A stretch of DNA of 13,195 bases from Spirochaetaceae bacterium. Its GTDB lineage: Bacteria > Spirochaetota > Spirochaetia > Treponematales > Breznakiellaceae. The stretch covers positions 1 to 13,195 of the forward strand of contig JAISOO010000184.1 of the NCBI GenBank assembly GCA_031275595.1, given 5' to 3'. Below are positions 7,176-13,195 of the stretch, piece by piece. How positions within the stretch are numbered: the first letter of the stretch is position 1; every line of letters starts with the position of its first letter. A program made the position numbers and the translations under genes. Below the pieces are notes generated by a model. That model saw nothing but the letters and a program-made list of their open reading frames with translations. It did no database searches and was not told the DNA's origin.

Positions 7176-7398
7176 CTAAACTTGACCCACAGAATACAAA
7201 GAATTTAAACATCAACCACACGAACCACCCGAACAAAGAGGGGTAATGTACGTTTTCTATTTCCTTCCTTCCTCGTTTTCCTGCTTCCCGCGAACAGAAA
7301 GAGGGAATTCAGGTGAAAAGCACGGTTGTCAAAGGAGGAATTCGTGGGGTTCGTGGTATGTTTTCTTGGCGGATAGCTGTTTTGTGGGTCAAGTTTAG
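7176..7398. mobile_element. MITE-like element, copy 2 (223 bp) with 9-bp target duplication
   Basis: Perfect 16-bp terminal inverted repeats (CTAAACTTGACCCACA at 7176-7191 and TGTGGGTCAAGTTTAG at 7383-7398) bound the element. The 9-mer ACTATAGGT is found directly outside both ends, at 7167-7175 and 7399-7407, which is the signature of transposition with 9-bp duplication. The interior is non-coding and nearly the same as copy 1, in the same orientation. A transposase encoded elsewhere must have acted in trans; I could not identify its family from the ends alone. The element separates the 3' end of the DUF115 gene from the promoter region of the TPR gene. Confidence 0.9.
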
Positions 7399-7433
7399 AC
7401 TATAGGTGTATGCTTACGAATAAATCGGTATAT

Positions 7434-9101
7434 TTAGCCGCCGCCTGCCAGCTCTCCCAAAACCCGCTCCAAAATTCCGATGAAGGGGTCGATCTCCGTC
7501 CTGACCCGTTTGAGAAAGGAGAGATCCCCCGGGGGAGGCCGTCTGCCCCCGGTCCCGGCGCAGTCGGGGAAGTGGGCCCAAAGGTAGTCTTCCCGGTCCA
7601 GGAGTTCTTCCAGGGGTTTTTCCGGGACCTTGGTTTCCCCGGTGAGGATCCTCCGGAGCTTGAGCAGGGCCTCCGCTTCTTCCCGGACAAAGGCCTCCAC
7701 TGCCTTTGCCCGGGCGGCCGCCTCCGGGGGAGCGGGAAAACGGCAGGCCGGGGTTGGGCCGGAACCCAGGATATCCCGGGCTTCTTCCAGGGAGAGGGGG
7801 GCGGTTCCCAGGGGCAGCCCCGAACCGGTAAGGTCCCGGATCCGTTCTTCCCCGGCAAATTCCCGTTCAAAGAGGTCCCGGTAGGAGGCCATAGCCGGAT
7901 CGCTCTGTACCGTTTCACCCGATTTTGCCCTTGTTTTAAAGACCCCCCGGCGGAAGGCCCCCCCGGCGTTGATAAGGCCGTGAAAACGGTCCTGCCGGAA
8001 CAGGCGGTCCAGGTATCCCGGGGTTCCCCGGGCATGGTACGCGTCCAGGGTAAAGGAAAAATCGAGCCCCCCGGTGATGACCGGACCCGATGAAAGCCGC
8101 CGGGCAAGGGCCGCCGCGGTAAGACCCACGGAGCCCAGGGGCGCTATGATCCGGGGGAGGAGGCCCGCTTCCCGGAGCCGGCTGAATAAAGAGAGATCGG
8201 TCCAGGGGGTTACAAAGAGGAAGACCGGCCCCCCCAGGATTTCCCCCGTGGCGGGAAGGGCCGAAAGGTCCATAGCCGCCGGCACCTGCCAGCCCTCGGA
8301 ACCGATAAAATCCCGGAGGTTCCAATGCTGGCTTTCCAGGACAACCGCCAAATCCGGCTTAATATTCCGGGCTTTGAGGGGGGGGAGGCAGGTATCCACG
8401 CAGATAATCCTGAAGGGCCTTTTTTGGGGATCGCCGAGGTCTTTTCCAAAAAAACAGGAAAGTCCCTCCAGAAGCCCGTCCAGGGATGGGCCGGCCCCCA
8501 ATACCAGGACCGGGCCGCTGCCAAAGGAAACATCCCCAATATCCAGGGTTTTGGGAAGCCGGGCGAGGTTCCCCAGGGCGTTCCGGGTATAACGCCGGCC
8601 CAGTTTCACGAGGGTCATGGCGTTCCCCCAATCGATGTTTATGTTTCGCCTGAGGGCGCTTGTCAGGGAATCGTAGATTTCGGGAAAAAGCTGCCAGCCC
8701 CCGGTAAGCCGGAGGGTTTCTACCCGACGGAACCGCCGCGCCCCCCAGGTTTGCCGCACATAGTCGCAGAGTTCCGCCTCATCCCCGGCGGATACCAGCC
8801 GCAGGTTTGGATACTCCCGTAAGAGCCCTTCCAGGGCCCCCCGGGACAGGCCCAGGAGCTGTTCGTCCGCTTCAACACAGAGCACCGCCGAATCCGCGTC
8901 CAGGGATTGCAGCAGTATCGCGAGGCCGTATCCGTATAACGGGGAGGGGCAAAAATAGAGGGTCCGGGGGGATTTAGGAAAGAGCCCCGTCAGGCGCTCC
9001 GCCTGACCTATGGGGTCTTTCCGGGAAAGGAGGGTTTTCCCCTTATAAAAAAAAGATCCCCCCCCCGGTCCTTCACGGTCCCGGGGCAGATCGCCGGTCA
9101 T
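7434..9101 (-). CDS. DUF115 / MptE-like (Maf-related) protein
   Basis: This 555-residue protein carries the DUF115 signature. GAGPSLDGL at 202-210 is a phosphate-binding-like loop. It is followed by RIICVDTCLPPLKARNIKPDLAVVLESQ (in segments at 231-258) and, further on, LGSVGLTAAALARRL and ITGGLDFSF. The same domain occurs in archaeal 6-hydroxymethylpterin pyrophosphokinase MptE and in the Maf family, whose members are linked to flagellin glycosylation in other bacteria. Either role here is only inference. It is probably cytosolic, with no signal peptide. The C-terminal ~120 residues are rich in charged and Leu residues and look helical. The ATG lies 3 nt after the stop of the parvulin gene without a clear ribosome binding site, so translation is probably coupled. 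MITE copy 2 begins 26 nt beyond its stop (35 nt to the element proper). Confidence 0.8.
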   Translation of the reverse strand: MTGDLPRDREGPGGGSFFYKGKTLLSRKDPIGQAERLTGLFPKSPRTLYFCPSPLYGYGLAILLQSLDADSAVLCVEADEQLLGLSRGALEGLLREYPNLRLVSAGDEAELCDYVRQTWGARRFRRVETLRLTGGWQLFPEIYDSLTSALRRNINIDWGNAMTLVKLGRRYTRNALGNLARLPKTLDIGDVSFGSGPVLVLGAGPSLDGLLEGLSCFFGKDLGDPQKRPFRIICVDTCLPPLKARNIKPDLAVVLESQHWNLRDFIGSEGWQVPAAMDLSALPATGEILGGPVFLFVTPWTDLSLFSRLREAGLLPRIIAPLGSVGLTAAALARRLSSGPVITGGLDFSFTLDAYHARGTPGYLDRLFRQDRFHGLINAGGAFRRGVFKTRAKSGETVQSDPAMASYRDLFEREFAGEERIRDLTGSGLPLGTAPLSLEEARDILGSGPTPACRFPAPPEAAARAKAVEAFVREEAEALLKLRRILTGETKVPEKPLEELLDREDYLWAHFPDCAGTGGRRPPPGDLSFLKRVRTEIDPFIGILERVLGELAGGG

Positions 9102-9104
9102 GGC

Positions 9105-10637
9105 TTAAATTGAGGGCTGCAGGTATCTAAAATAGGTTGTCCAGAAGTTATCTTCCAGCTTTTCGCTTTGCACAAAACGGTTCCGGATGCTTTGATCGGT
9201 GTTGTTATTGAGCCAATAAGAAGTATAGGAGGAGGTAATGCTTGCAATATCGGATTCTTCCGGGGTGTTTTCCTCCAGGGGAAATAAAACCAAGGCGTTG
9301 TTCCCCAACATAAAGGGAGCGGAAGGAGTTTGCAGGGGTGTGGAAAAGGCGATCCGCCAGAAATTTTCATTGGAAGGCGCCGACGCAAGTTCGGGTACGG
9401 TACTACCCGACAGGGATTTAAACAAGGTAAAATTACCGTAATTGAGAGTTACCGGTCCGAAGTTCTGTGTTACCAAACCCAATTCATCCGCCGCGGTATC
9501 GAATCCCCTTTCTTCTGCCTGGAGGATGAACTGTCCCGCCTTTTCGATAAGCCAGTCGTCCATAATACCCCGTCTGAATCCGGTTAGATAGGTACGGATC
9601 TTTTCCACCGTTTCCTGATCATTCAGATCCGCCGGATAGGGCGTTTCCTCCGCCCGGTAAAAGGCCCATCCTGAAGGAACCTTTACCACGGGGCTGATGT
9701 CCCCCCGGGCGAGGTTCAGTACCGCCTCCCGCTCGGCTTCGTCGGGAATTTCTTCGGCCATCTCATAGGCCATTTTAACGCCGATATCCCCGCCGCTTTC
9801 GGCGAAATTATCCTGCGAGTGGGTCCGGGCGGCTTCCTCAAAACGCTGACTGCCTTCCTCGACGGATCGCAGGATCTGCCGAATCTCCCGCTCATTAGAA
9901 TTGATGGTTATCTTTGAAAGATGGACGGTTTTAAACAGGTCCCGGTTGTTGTCGGCAAAGGCGGTAATTTCTTCCTCCGGATAGGAACTCAAGGGAAAGG
10001 CCGCCATGGCGAAGGTCCGTTCTTTGGAAGCCATGGCGCCGATAAAATCGGCTTCCTTGGAAGACTGCCGCAGGTCGGATACATCGGATACATATCGTTG
10101 GGTAATAAGCGAATCCTGTACATCCTTCCACAGGGATAACTGGGTGGCTTTATCCAACTGCCGGTATTTGGTTAAAGAGAACCGGCCGTTATCTTGAAAC
10201 TGAGGCAGGGTCCGTACTTCCTTATCGACCAGCTCCGGGGGAATGACAAAGCCCGCCTTTTTCATTTCCTGTAAAATTCCGATGTGGATTACCGTTTCCT
10301 CAAAGGCGGAACGCCAGACCTGGGATGATATGGACAGGGCATTGCTTTCGTTCATAGACGCCTGCATATATTGGGCATAAGAGGACTGTACCTGGGCTAA
10401 ATAATTCCCCCGGACATAGGTAATGGGAGTTTTATCATAGTAACCAAAGGTTAGATCAATATTTGCCCCTTCCGCGTTCGGTACTATGGCGGGGACCAGT
10501 ACGAAGGCGACAATAACGATTATCAAAATCACGACGGTCCCGATAAAAACAAATGGATTTGATTTAAACCGGCGGATAAATTCATTCTGAGCGGACTTTT
10601 CCGCCGGGTCCGATCTCTTTTTCCCCTTGGAAGCCAT
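9105..10637 (-). CDS. Membrane-anchored parvulin-type peptidyl-prolyl isomerase (SurA/PpiD-like)
   Basis: This 510-residue protein should assist folding of exported proteins in the periplasm. It has a short basic cytosolic N-terminus, one transmembrane helix (about 29-51), a SurA_N-like helical region (about 75-205), and a parvulin domain (about 235-332). The parvulin domain contains RFEEAARTHSQDNFAESGGDIG (in segments from 265), and ends with DISPVVKVPSGWAFYRAEE. The topology is that of PpiD or PrsA-like chaperones rather than soluble SurA. A C-terminal ~170-residue region has no motif I recognise. The ATG at 10637 is preceded by GAAGAGG at 11 nt. A sigma-70-type promoter lies 68-96 nt upstream. 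The gene leads a two-gene operon with the DUF115 gene, separated by 3 nt. Confidence 0.85.
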   Translation of the reverse strand: MASKGKKRSDPAEKSAQNEFIRRFKSNPFVFIGTVVILIIVIVAFVLVPAIVPNAEGANIDLTFGYYDKTPITYVRGNYLAQVQSSYAQYMQASMNESNALSISSQVWRSAFEETVIHIGILQEMKKAGFVIPPELVDKEVRTLPQFQDNGRFSLTKYRQLDKATQLSLWKDVQDSLITQRYVSDVSDLRQSSKEADFIGAMASKERTFAMAAFPLSSYPEEEITAFADNNRDLFKTVHLSKITINSNEREIRQILRSVEEGSQRFEEAARTHSQDNFAESGGDIGVKMAYEMAEEIPDEAEREAVLNLARGDISPVVKVPSGWAFYRAEETPYPADLNDQETVEKIRTYLTGFRRGIMDDWLIEKAGQFILQAEERGFDTAADELGLVTQNFGPVTLNYGNFTLFKSLSGSTVPELASAPSNENFWRIAFSTPLQTPSAPFMLGNNALVLFPLEENTPEESDIASITSSYTSYWLNNNTDQSIRNRFVQSEKLEDNFWTTYFRYLQPSI

Positions 10638-10704
10638 AGAATTATATACCTCTTCCCAAAAATAAGGTCATACCGGCGGGAAAACCCAATGCCGATAGAG
10701 GTAG

Positions 10705-10733
10705 AGCATAACACGTACTGACAAAATGGTCAA
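10705..10733 (-). promoter_or_regulatory. Sigma-70-type promoter of the parvulin-DUF115 operon
   Basis: On the minus strand TTGACC (10733-10728), a 17-nt spacer and TATGCT (10710-10705) form a near-consensus promoter. Transcription should start near 10698, leaving a 5' leader of about 60 nt. A second TATAAT sits 3 nt before the start codon, too close to act except for a leaderless transcript. Confidence 0.65.
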
Positions 10734-10925
10734 TGACGGTACGGAACTCCCGGGGCGATTTTTGCGGGGACGGGATCAACCGGAGGAAATTACCGGGCAG
10801 GACCGGCCGGAGGAGGACTGAGCGCCCGGGGGACCCTCCGGAACCTGCCGACGGCCGGACCCCCAAACCCTTCCGTGCCGGAGGGGATGATCCGGTGTAT
10901 TCCTCCTGAAGCGGATGATTTTGGT

Positions 10926-11306
10926 TTAGGCGACCAGATTAAAAACCGCCCCGGCGGGGGCCGCCGGCACCGGGGTATAGGGCATAACGCTGCTTGCCGC
11001 CCGGGCCTGCCGGATCTGGTTTTCATACTGTTCGATCAGGGCGTCAATCTGTTTATCGGACATGGAAAAATCCAGTTCCGGCCTTTTTTTTATCTGGCCC
11101 AGCTGCTCGATAAGGACATCAAGGATCTTTAATTTGTTGATGGTAACCCCATGGGTTCCCTCGGGCGCGGGGGTTCCCGAGACATGCTTAAAATGGGAAT
11201 AAATATAACTCCCCGGGGATACGGGCAGGGACATTCTTCCTCCCCGGGATACGCTGATGGCGTATCCTATTGTTGGAACTCCCGATGACATAATCCCCCG
11301 AACCAT
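10926..11306 (-). CDS. Small conserved-looking protein of unknown function
   Basis: I do not recognise a named family. The 126-residue protein has a first half rich in Gly, Ser and Val, with GVPTIGYAISVSRGGRMSLP and YIYSHFKHVSGTPAPEG, which looks like a compact conserved core. A helical segment follows (57-104: KLKILDVLIEQLGQIKK and QIDALIEQYENQIRQAR), probably coiled. The tail is flexible, Ala/Pro-rich and ends in VFNLVA. No signal peptide or membrane helix is present, so it should be cytosolic. A longer reading from a TTG at 11378 is open, but the ATG at 11306 has GGAGG at 8 nt, and the upstream extension runs up to a degraded intergenic repeat. It lies between two envelope-related genes on the same strand, with separate gaps on both sides, so it may be its own transcript. 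Confidence 0.65.
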   Translation of the reverse strand: MVRGIMSSGVPTIGYAISVSRGGRMSLPVSPGSYIYSHFKHVSGTPAPEGTHGVTINKLKILDVLIEQLGQIKKRPELDFSMSDKQIDALIEQYENQIRQARAASSVMPYTPVPAAPAGAVFNLVA

Positions 11307-11314
11307 CTTTTCGT

Positions 11315-11319
11315 CCTCC
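11315..11319 (-). promoter_or_regulatory. Ribosome binding site deciding the start of the 126-residue protein
   Basis: GGAGG on the minus strand lies 8 nt before the ATG at 11306. This is the strongest Shine-Dalgarno match in the window, and it argues against the upstream TTG. Confidence 0.65.
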
Positions 11320-11389
11320 GGACTAAGGGTAGTACGGCCTGAGGTTTTTTCAAAATCAACGGCCCGGAAGGACCACAATTGGAAAAACC

Positions 11390-11462
11390 CGCCTTAAATT
11401 GAGAGGAAAAGCGGACCGGCTATGGGGCGTGATCCCTTTTCCAAAACCAACCGGGTTCTTGA
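11390..11462 (+). repeat. Degraded copy of the intergenic repeat (copy C)
   Basis: The order of sequence blocks follows copy A: CCTTAAATTGAGAGGAAAAGCGG here against CCTTAGATTTATTGGAAAAAGCGG in A, then TTTTCCAAAACCAACCGGGTT against TTTCCCAAAACCAACCGGGTT. The right arms of hairpins 2 and 3 are lost, so the pairing is broken. The orientation is plus, that is, opposite to the genes on both sides. It indicates old, non-selected remains of the family rather than a working leader. Confidence 0.5.
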
Positions 11463-11475
11463 AAAACCCGTTTTT
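11450..11475 (+). terminator. Plus-strand intrinsic-terminator-like hairpin
   Basis: CGGGTT (11450-11455) pairs with AACCCG (11463-11468) across a 7-nt loop, and is followed by seven T residues (11469-11475). Both flanking genes are on the minus strand, so no known plus-strand transcript ends here. It partly overlaps the degraded repeat and may be accidental. Confidence 0.4.
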
Positions 11476-11768
11476 TTACCTGAGCGGCTCCAAAACTGAA
11501 ATGGTGAGACAGCCCCGGGTAATATCATTTAACTATCCTTATCTACATCTACAATATCGGAAGAAGAAAAAAAAGCATAAGGAAGAATTTACCTCATTAC
11601 TCCACTATAAAAATTCGACCGGTTTTGAAACCGGCGCTTGGAGAAAACGGCTATTTTTTGAAGTATCTTCAACAATAAGGCCCCAAGCAGCCGGGGGTTT
11701 CCCCGGGGGGATATGGACAGGGCCGGAAGCGGTCCCCCGGTCAGGCCGGCCGGAGAACCCGGTGAATT

Positions 11769-11792
11769 GGCGGCTCAGGCTGAGCTTCCGCC
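11769..11792 (-). other. Imperfect hairpin after the solute-binding protein gene
   Basis: On the minus strand GGCGG pairs with CCGCC, and inside this CTCA pairs with TGAG with a 3-nt bulge. It lies 15 nt past the stop codon. There is no U-tract, so it could be a processing or stability hairpin but is not a clear terminator. Confidence 0.35.
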
Positions 11793-11806
11793 GGGGGCAT
11801 TTTGTT

Positions 11807-13051
11807 TCACAGACCCCGGTTGAGCCGGACCCATTCGCTCAGGCGGCGTTCCAGGGAACGGATGTCATTTCGGCTGTCGTTCCGGATCCGGTCGTGGAGG
11901 TAGGGGAGGATAATCCGTTCTTTGATGGCCGTCCAATTCCGGGGGAGTATGTTTGGGGGGGAAAGAAAGTCCTCAGGCGGCATATGCCCCAGGAGGTTTG
12001 GATAAAACTGGGGGAAGATGTATTCCGTTACGGTCCGTAACGCGGAAAAGCCGTTTCCAATGCCAAAAAAGGTTTCGGTCAGCCATTTGTCCTGGCTGAA
12101 CTCCAGGAGGTGGCGCTGGGTATCCTCCTGGAAAAACCACCGGGTAAAAACCTTCGCCGCTTTTTTCGCCGTCCCCTTTTTACAGATCCCCATGTAAACG
12201 GTTTCCTCCGACAGGGGGATAATGTCTTTTTCCGCGATCCAGCGGAAATCAAGGTTAGCCTGCTTTTCCTGGGTAAGGGTAAAAAGGTCCGCGCTGTTCA
12301 TATAGCTGAATAGGATCCGCCCCGACAGGGCAAGGTTTGAGGGGGAATCGTAAAAATATTTAAAAACAAAATCCTCCTCCGCCCGGAGCCCCCGGTTGGC
12401 CTCTTCGATCCAGTCCCGAACATACACCATGGCCAGTTCCAGGGCTGCCGGATCCCATGCCAGGGGGGTGGCCTCCCGAAAGGAGGCGTTAAAAAGGGCT
12501 GCCGTCATAAAGAGAAAATCGTCGCTCCAGGAAGGGGAAAAGCCCATCCGGGAATAGATCCCGTTATTTTCGGTATTGTAGGCTTTCCCCAGTTCTTTTA
12601 TTTCATCCAAATTCACCGTAAAGGAATTGGGAAGCAGGTAACTGTTATTCCGGGCAAATACCAGGGCGGGAATGTTGAATGAAACCGGCAAGAGGTATTG
12701 TTTTCCCTCGATCTTTCCCAAGGCCAGGAGATGGGGATAAAAAGAATTTTTCACCTTCTCCCCGTCCCTGTTTAAAAGGTCATCCAACGGACTGAACAGC
12801 ACCCGGGTGGAGGTATTCTTGAGCCAGTTGCCGGCGGCAATATCCGGTGATGTCTCGGAATTGGCAAGTTCCAGGGAGAGGGATTCAAAGTATCGGGTTT
12901 CCACCTTATATTCGTCCTGGGCGGAGTTAAAATATTCCGCGTAAATGGCGAATTCGGGCCGGTCTGTCCAAAGGGTAATGGTTTTGGATTCGAAACAAGC
13001 GCAAAAGCACAGAGAAAACAGCAGGGTAAAACAGCATCCTGTTTTTTTCAT
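11807..13051 (-). CDS. Extracellular solute-binding lipoprotein (ABC sugar-type)
   Basis: This 414-residue protein resembles family 1 extracellular solute-binding proteins of ABC importers, which capture sugars or other small molecules and deliver them to a permease. The signal peptide MKKTGCCFTLLFSLCFCAC is Cys-rich; Cys19 is the most likely lipidated residue, giving a membrane-anchored binding protein. The mature chain starts with ESKTITLWTDRPEFAIYAEYFNS, a typical opening of the family. Other agreeing stretches are SPDIAAGNWL, the hinge-like GKIEGKQYLLPVSFN, and KAAKVFTRWFFQEDTQR near the C-terminal lobe. No permease or ATPase gene is visible here; they may lie outside the window or be elsewhere. 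The start ATG is preceded by AGGG at 7 nt. Copy B of the triple-hairpin repeat ends 26 nt upstream of the start, in the same relative orientation as copy A before the protease gene. Confidence 0.85.
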   Translation of the reverse strand: MKKTGCCFTLLFSLCFCACFESKTITLWTDRPEFAIYAEYFNSAQDEYKVETRYFESLSLELANSETSPDIAAGNWLKNTSTRVLFSPLDDLLNRDGEKVKNSFYPHLLALGKIEGKQYLLPVSFNIPALVFARNNSYLLPNSFTVNLDEIKELGKAYNTENNGIYSRMGFSPSWSDDFLFMTAALFNASFREATPLAWDPAALELAMVYVRDWIEEANRGLRAEEDFVFKYFYDSPSNLALSGRILFSYMNSADLFTLTQEKQANLDFRWIAEKDIIPLSEETVYMGICKKGTAKKAAKVFTRWFFQEDTQRHLLEFSQDKWLTETFFGIGNGFSALRTVTEYIFPQFYPNLLGHMPPEDFLSPPNILPRNWTAIKERIILPYLHDRIRNDSRNDIRSLERRLSEWVRLNRGL

Positions 13052-13077
13052 GACCGGCCCTGGTATACCCCTGGGGA

Positions 13078-13195
13078 TTGAGCCTTTCCCAAAACCCGGT
13101 TGGCTTTGGGAAAGGTTTTGGAAAAAGCGGTCTGAAGCCCGCTTTTTCCCCCTAAATCTAAGGTTGTTTTCCCAAAACTGATGTTTTGGGAAAAC
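13078..13195 (-). repeat. Triple-hairpin intergenic repeat, copy B (inverted relative to copy A)
   Basis: Read on the minus strand, it gives the same three hairpins as copy A. The first is GTTTTCCCAAAAC / GTTTTGGGAAAAC with loop ATCA, the second is GGAAAAAGCGG / CCGCTTTTTCC, and the third pairs CCTTTCCCAAAGCC with GGTTTTGGGAAAGG around AACCG. The AACCTTAGATTTA linker is identical. The third stem contains a G-U pair where copy A has A-U. The sequence ends with the outer arm of the first hairpin, so the true boundary lies at or beyond the window edge. The solute-binding lipoprotein gene follows immediately downstream. Confidence 0.8.

Larger units (their letters stand above)
11307..11806. other. 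500-bp gap: degraded repeat, AT-rich patch and palindromes
   Basis: No supported gene is present. From left to right it holds the leader of the small gene, a degraded copy of the triple-hairpin repeat (about 11390-11462), and a terminator-like hairpin on the plus strand (11450-11475). Next come an AT-rich patch (about 11518-11615) that stands out from the GC-rich surroundings and could hold the minus-strand promoter of the small gene, and a hairpin CCGGTT/AACCGG at 11619-11634. Near the right end are a C/G palindrome (about 11690-11709) and an imperfect hairpin at 11769-11792, just after the stop of the solute-binding protein gene. A plus-strand open frame across the gap continues antisense into that gene and has no coding character. 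Confidence 0.55.

Noticed and set aside
5640..7407. Composite transposon made of the two MITE copies and the TPR gene
   Set aside because: The outer flanking 9-mers do not match, and the only perfect duplication surrounds copy 2 alone, so the simpler reading is two independent insertions.
7400..8107. Long frames on both strands within the DUF115 gene
   Set aside because: They are shadows, with extreme Pro/Gly/Arg content and no recognisable domain, whereas the 555-residue frame contains the DUF115 motifs.
10642..10925. Minus-strand frames between the small gene and the parvulin gene
   Set aside because: They are Pro/Arg/Gly-rich, overlap the predicted promoter and leader, and have no coding features.
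11399..12040. Plus-strand open frame of 213 codons
   Set aside because: It crosses a degraded repeat, an AT-rich patch with a Lys run, and then runs antisense within the well-supported solute-binding protein gene. It has no motif.

Overview
The window looks like chromosomal DNA of a spirochaete, most likely a Treponema related to the termite-gut group. Three things support this: Cys-rich lipoprotein signal peptides of spirochaetal style, a solute-binding lipoprotein and a parvulin/DUF115 gene pair of kinds I associate with treponemes, and a moderately GC-rich composition with many palindromic intergenic repeats. The genus is an inference from protein character, not from a marker gene search. 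No rRNA, tRNA, CRISPR array, phage gene or full-length transposase was found.

Layout, left to right. Positions 1-119 hold a three-hairpin repeat (copy A), followed by a lipoprotein HtrA-type serine protease (178-2010, +). A hairpin-rich gap (2011-2295) leads to a nucleoside hydrolase (2305-3234, +). That gene converges, with a 4-bp overlap, on a NimA-like flavin-binding split-barrel protein (3231-3731, -). The latter is divergent from lepA/EF4 (3834-5639, +). lepA converges on a cytosolic TPR protein (5855-7096, -). Two near-identical ~210-223 bp elements with 16-bp terminal inverted repeats flank the TPR gene, and one carries a perfect 9-bp target-site duplication. Next, all on the minus strand and read right to left, come a solute-binding lipoprotein (13051-11807), a small spirochaete-type protein of unknown function (11306-10926), and a tight pair: a membrane-anchored parvulin-type peptidyl-prolyl isomerase (10637-9105) and a DUF115/MptE-like protein (9101-7434). 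That pair has a good sigma-70-type promoter. The last ~118 bp (13078-13195) are a second copy of the three-hairpin repeat in inverted orientation (copy B).

How the genes relate. The protease and the parvulin are both predicted cell-envelope quality-control factors, and the solute-binding lipoprotein serves uptake. The nucleoside hydrolase serves nucleoside salvage and LepA serves translation. There is no single pathway or defence island here. The striking content is non-coding: a family of palindromic triple-hairpin repeats that also occurs as degraded copies inside the window, and a pair of MITE-like elements around the TPR gene. Because the sequence begins and ends inside copies of the same repeat, the window is probably a whole assembly contig broken at a genome-wide repeat.
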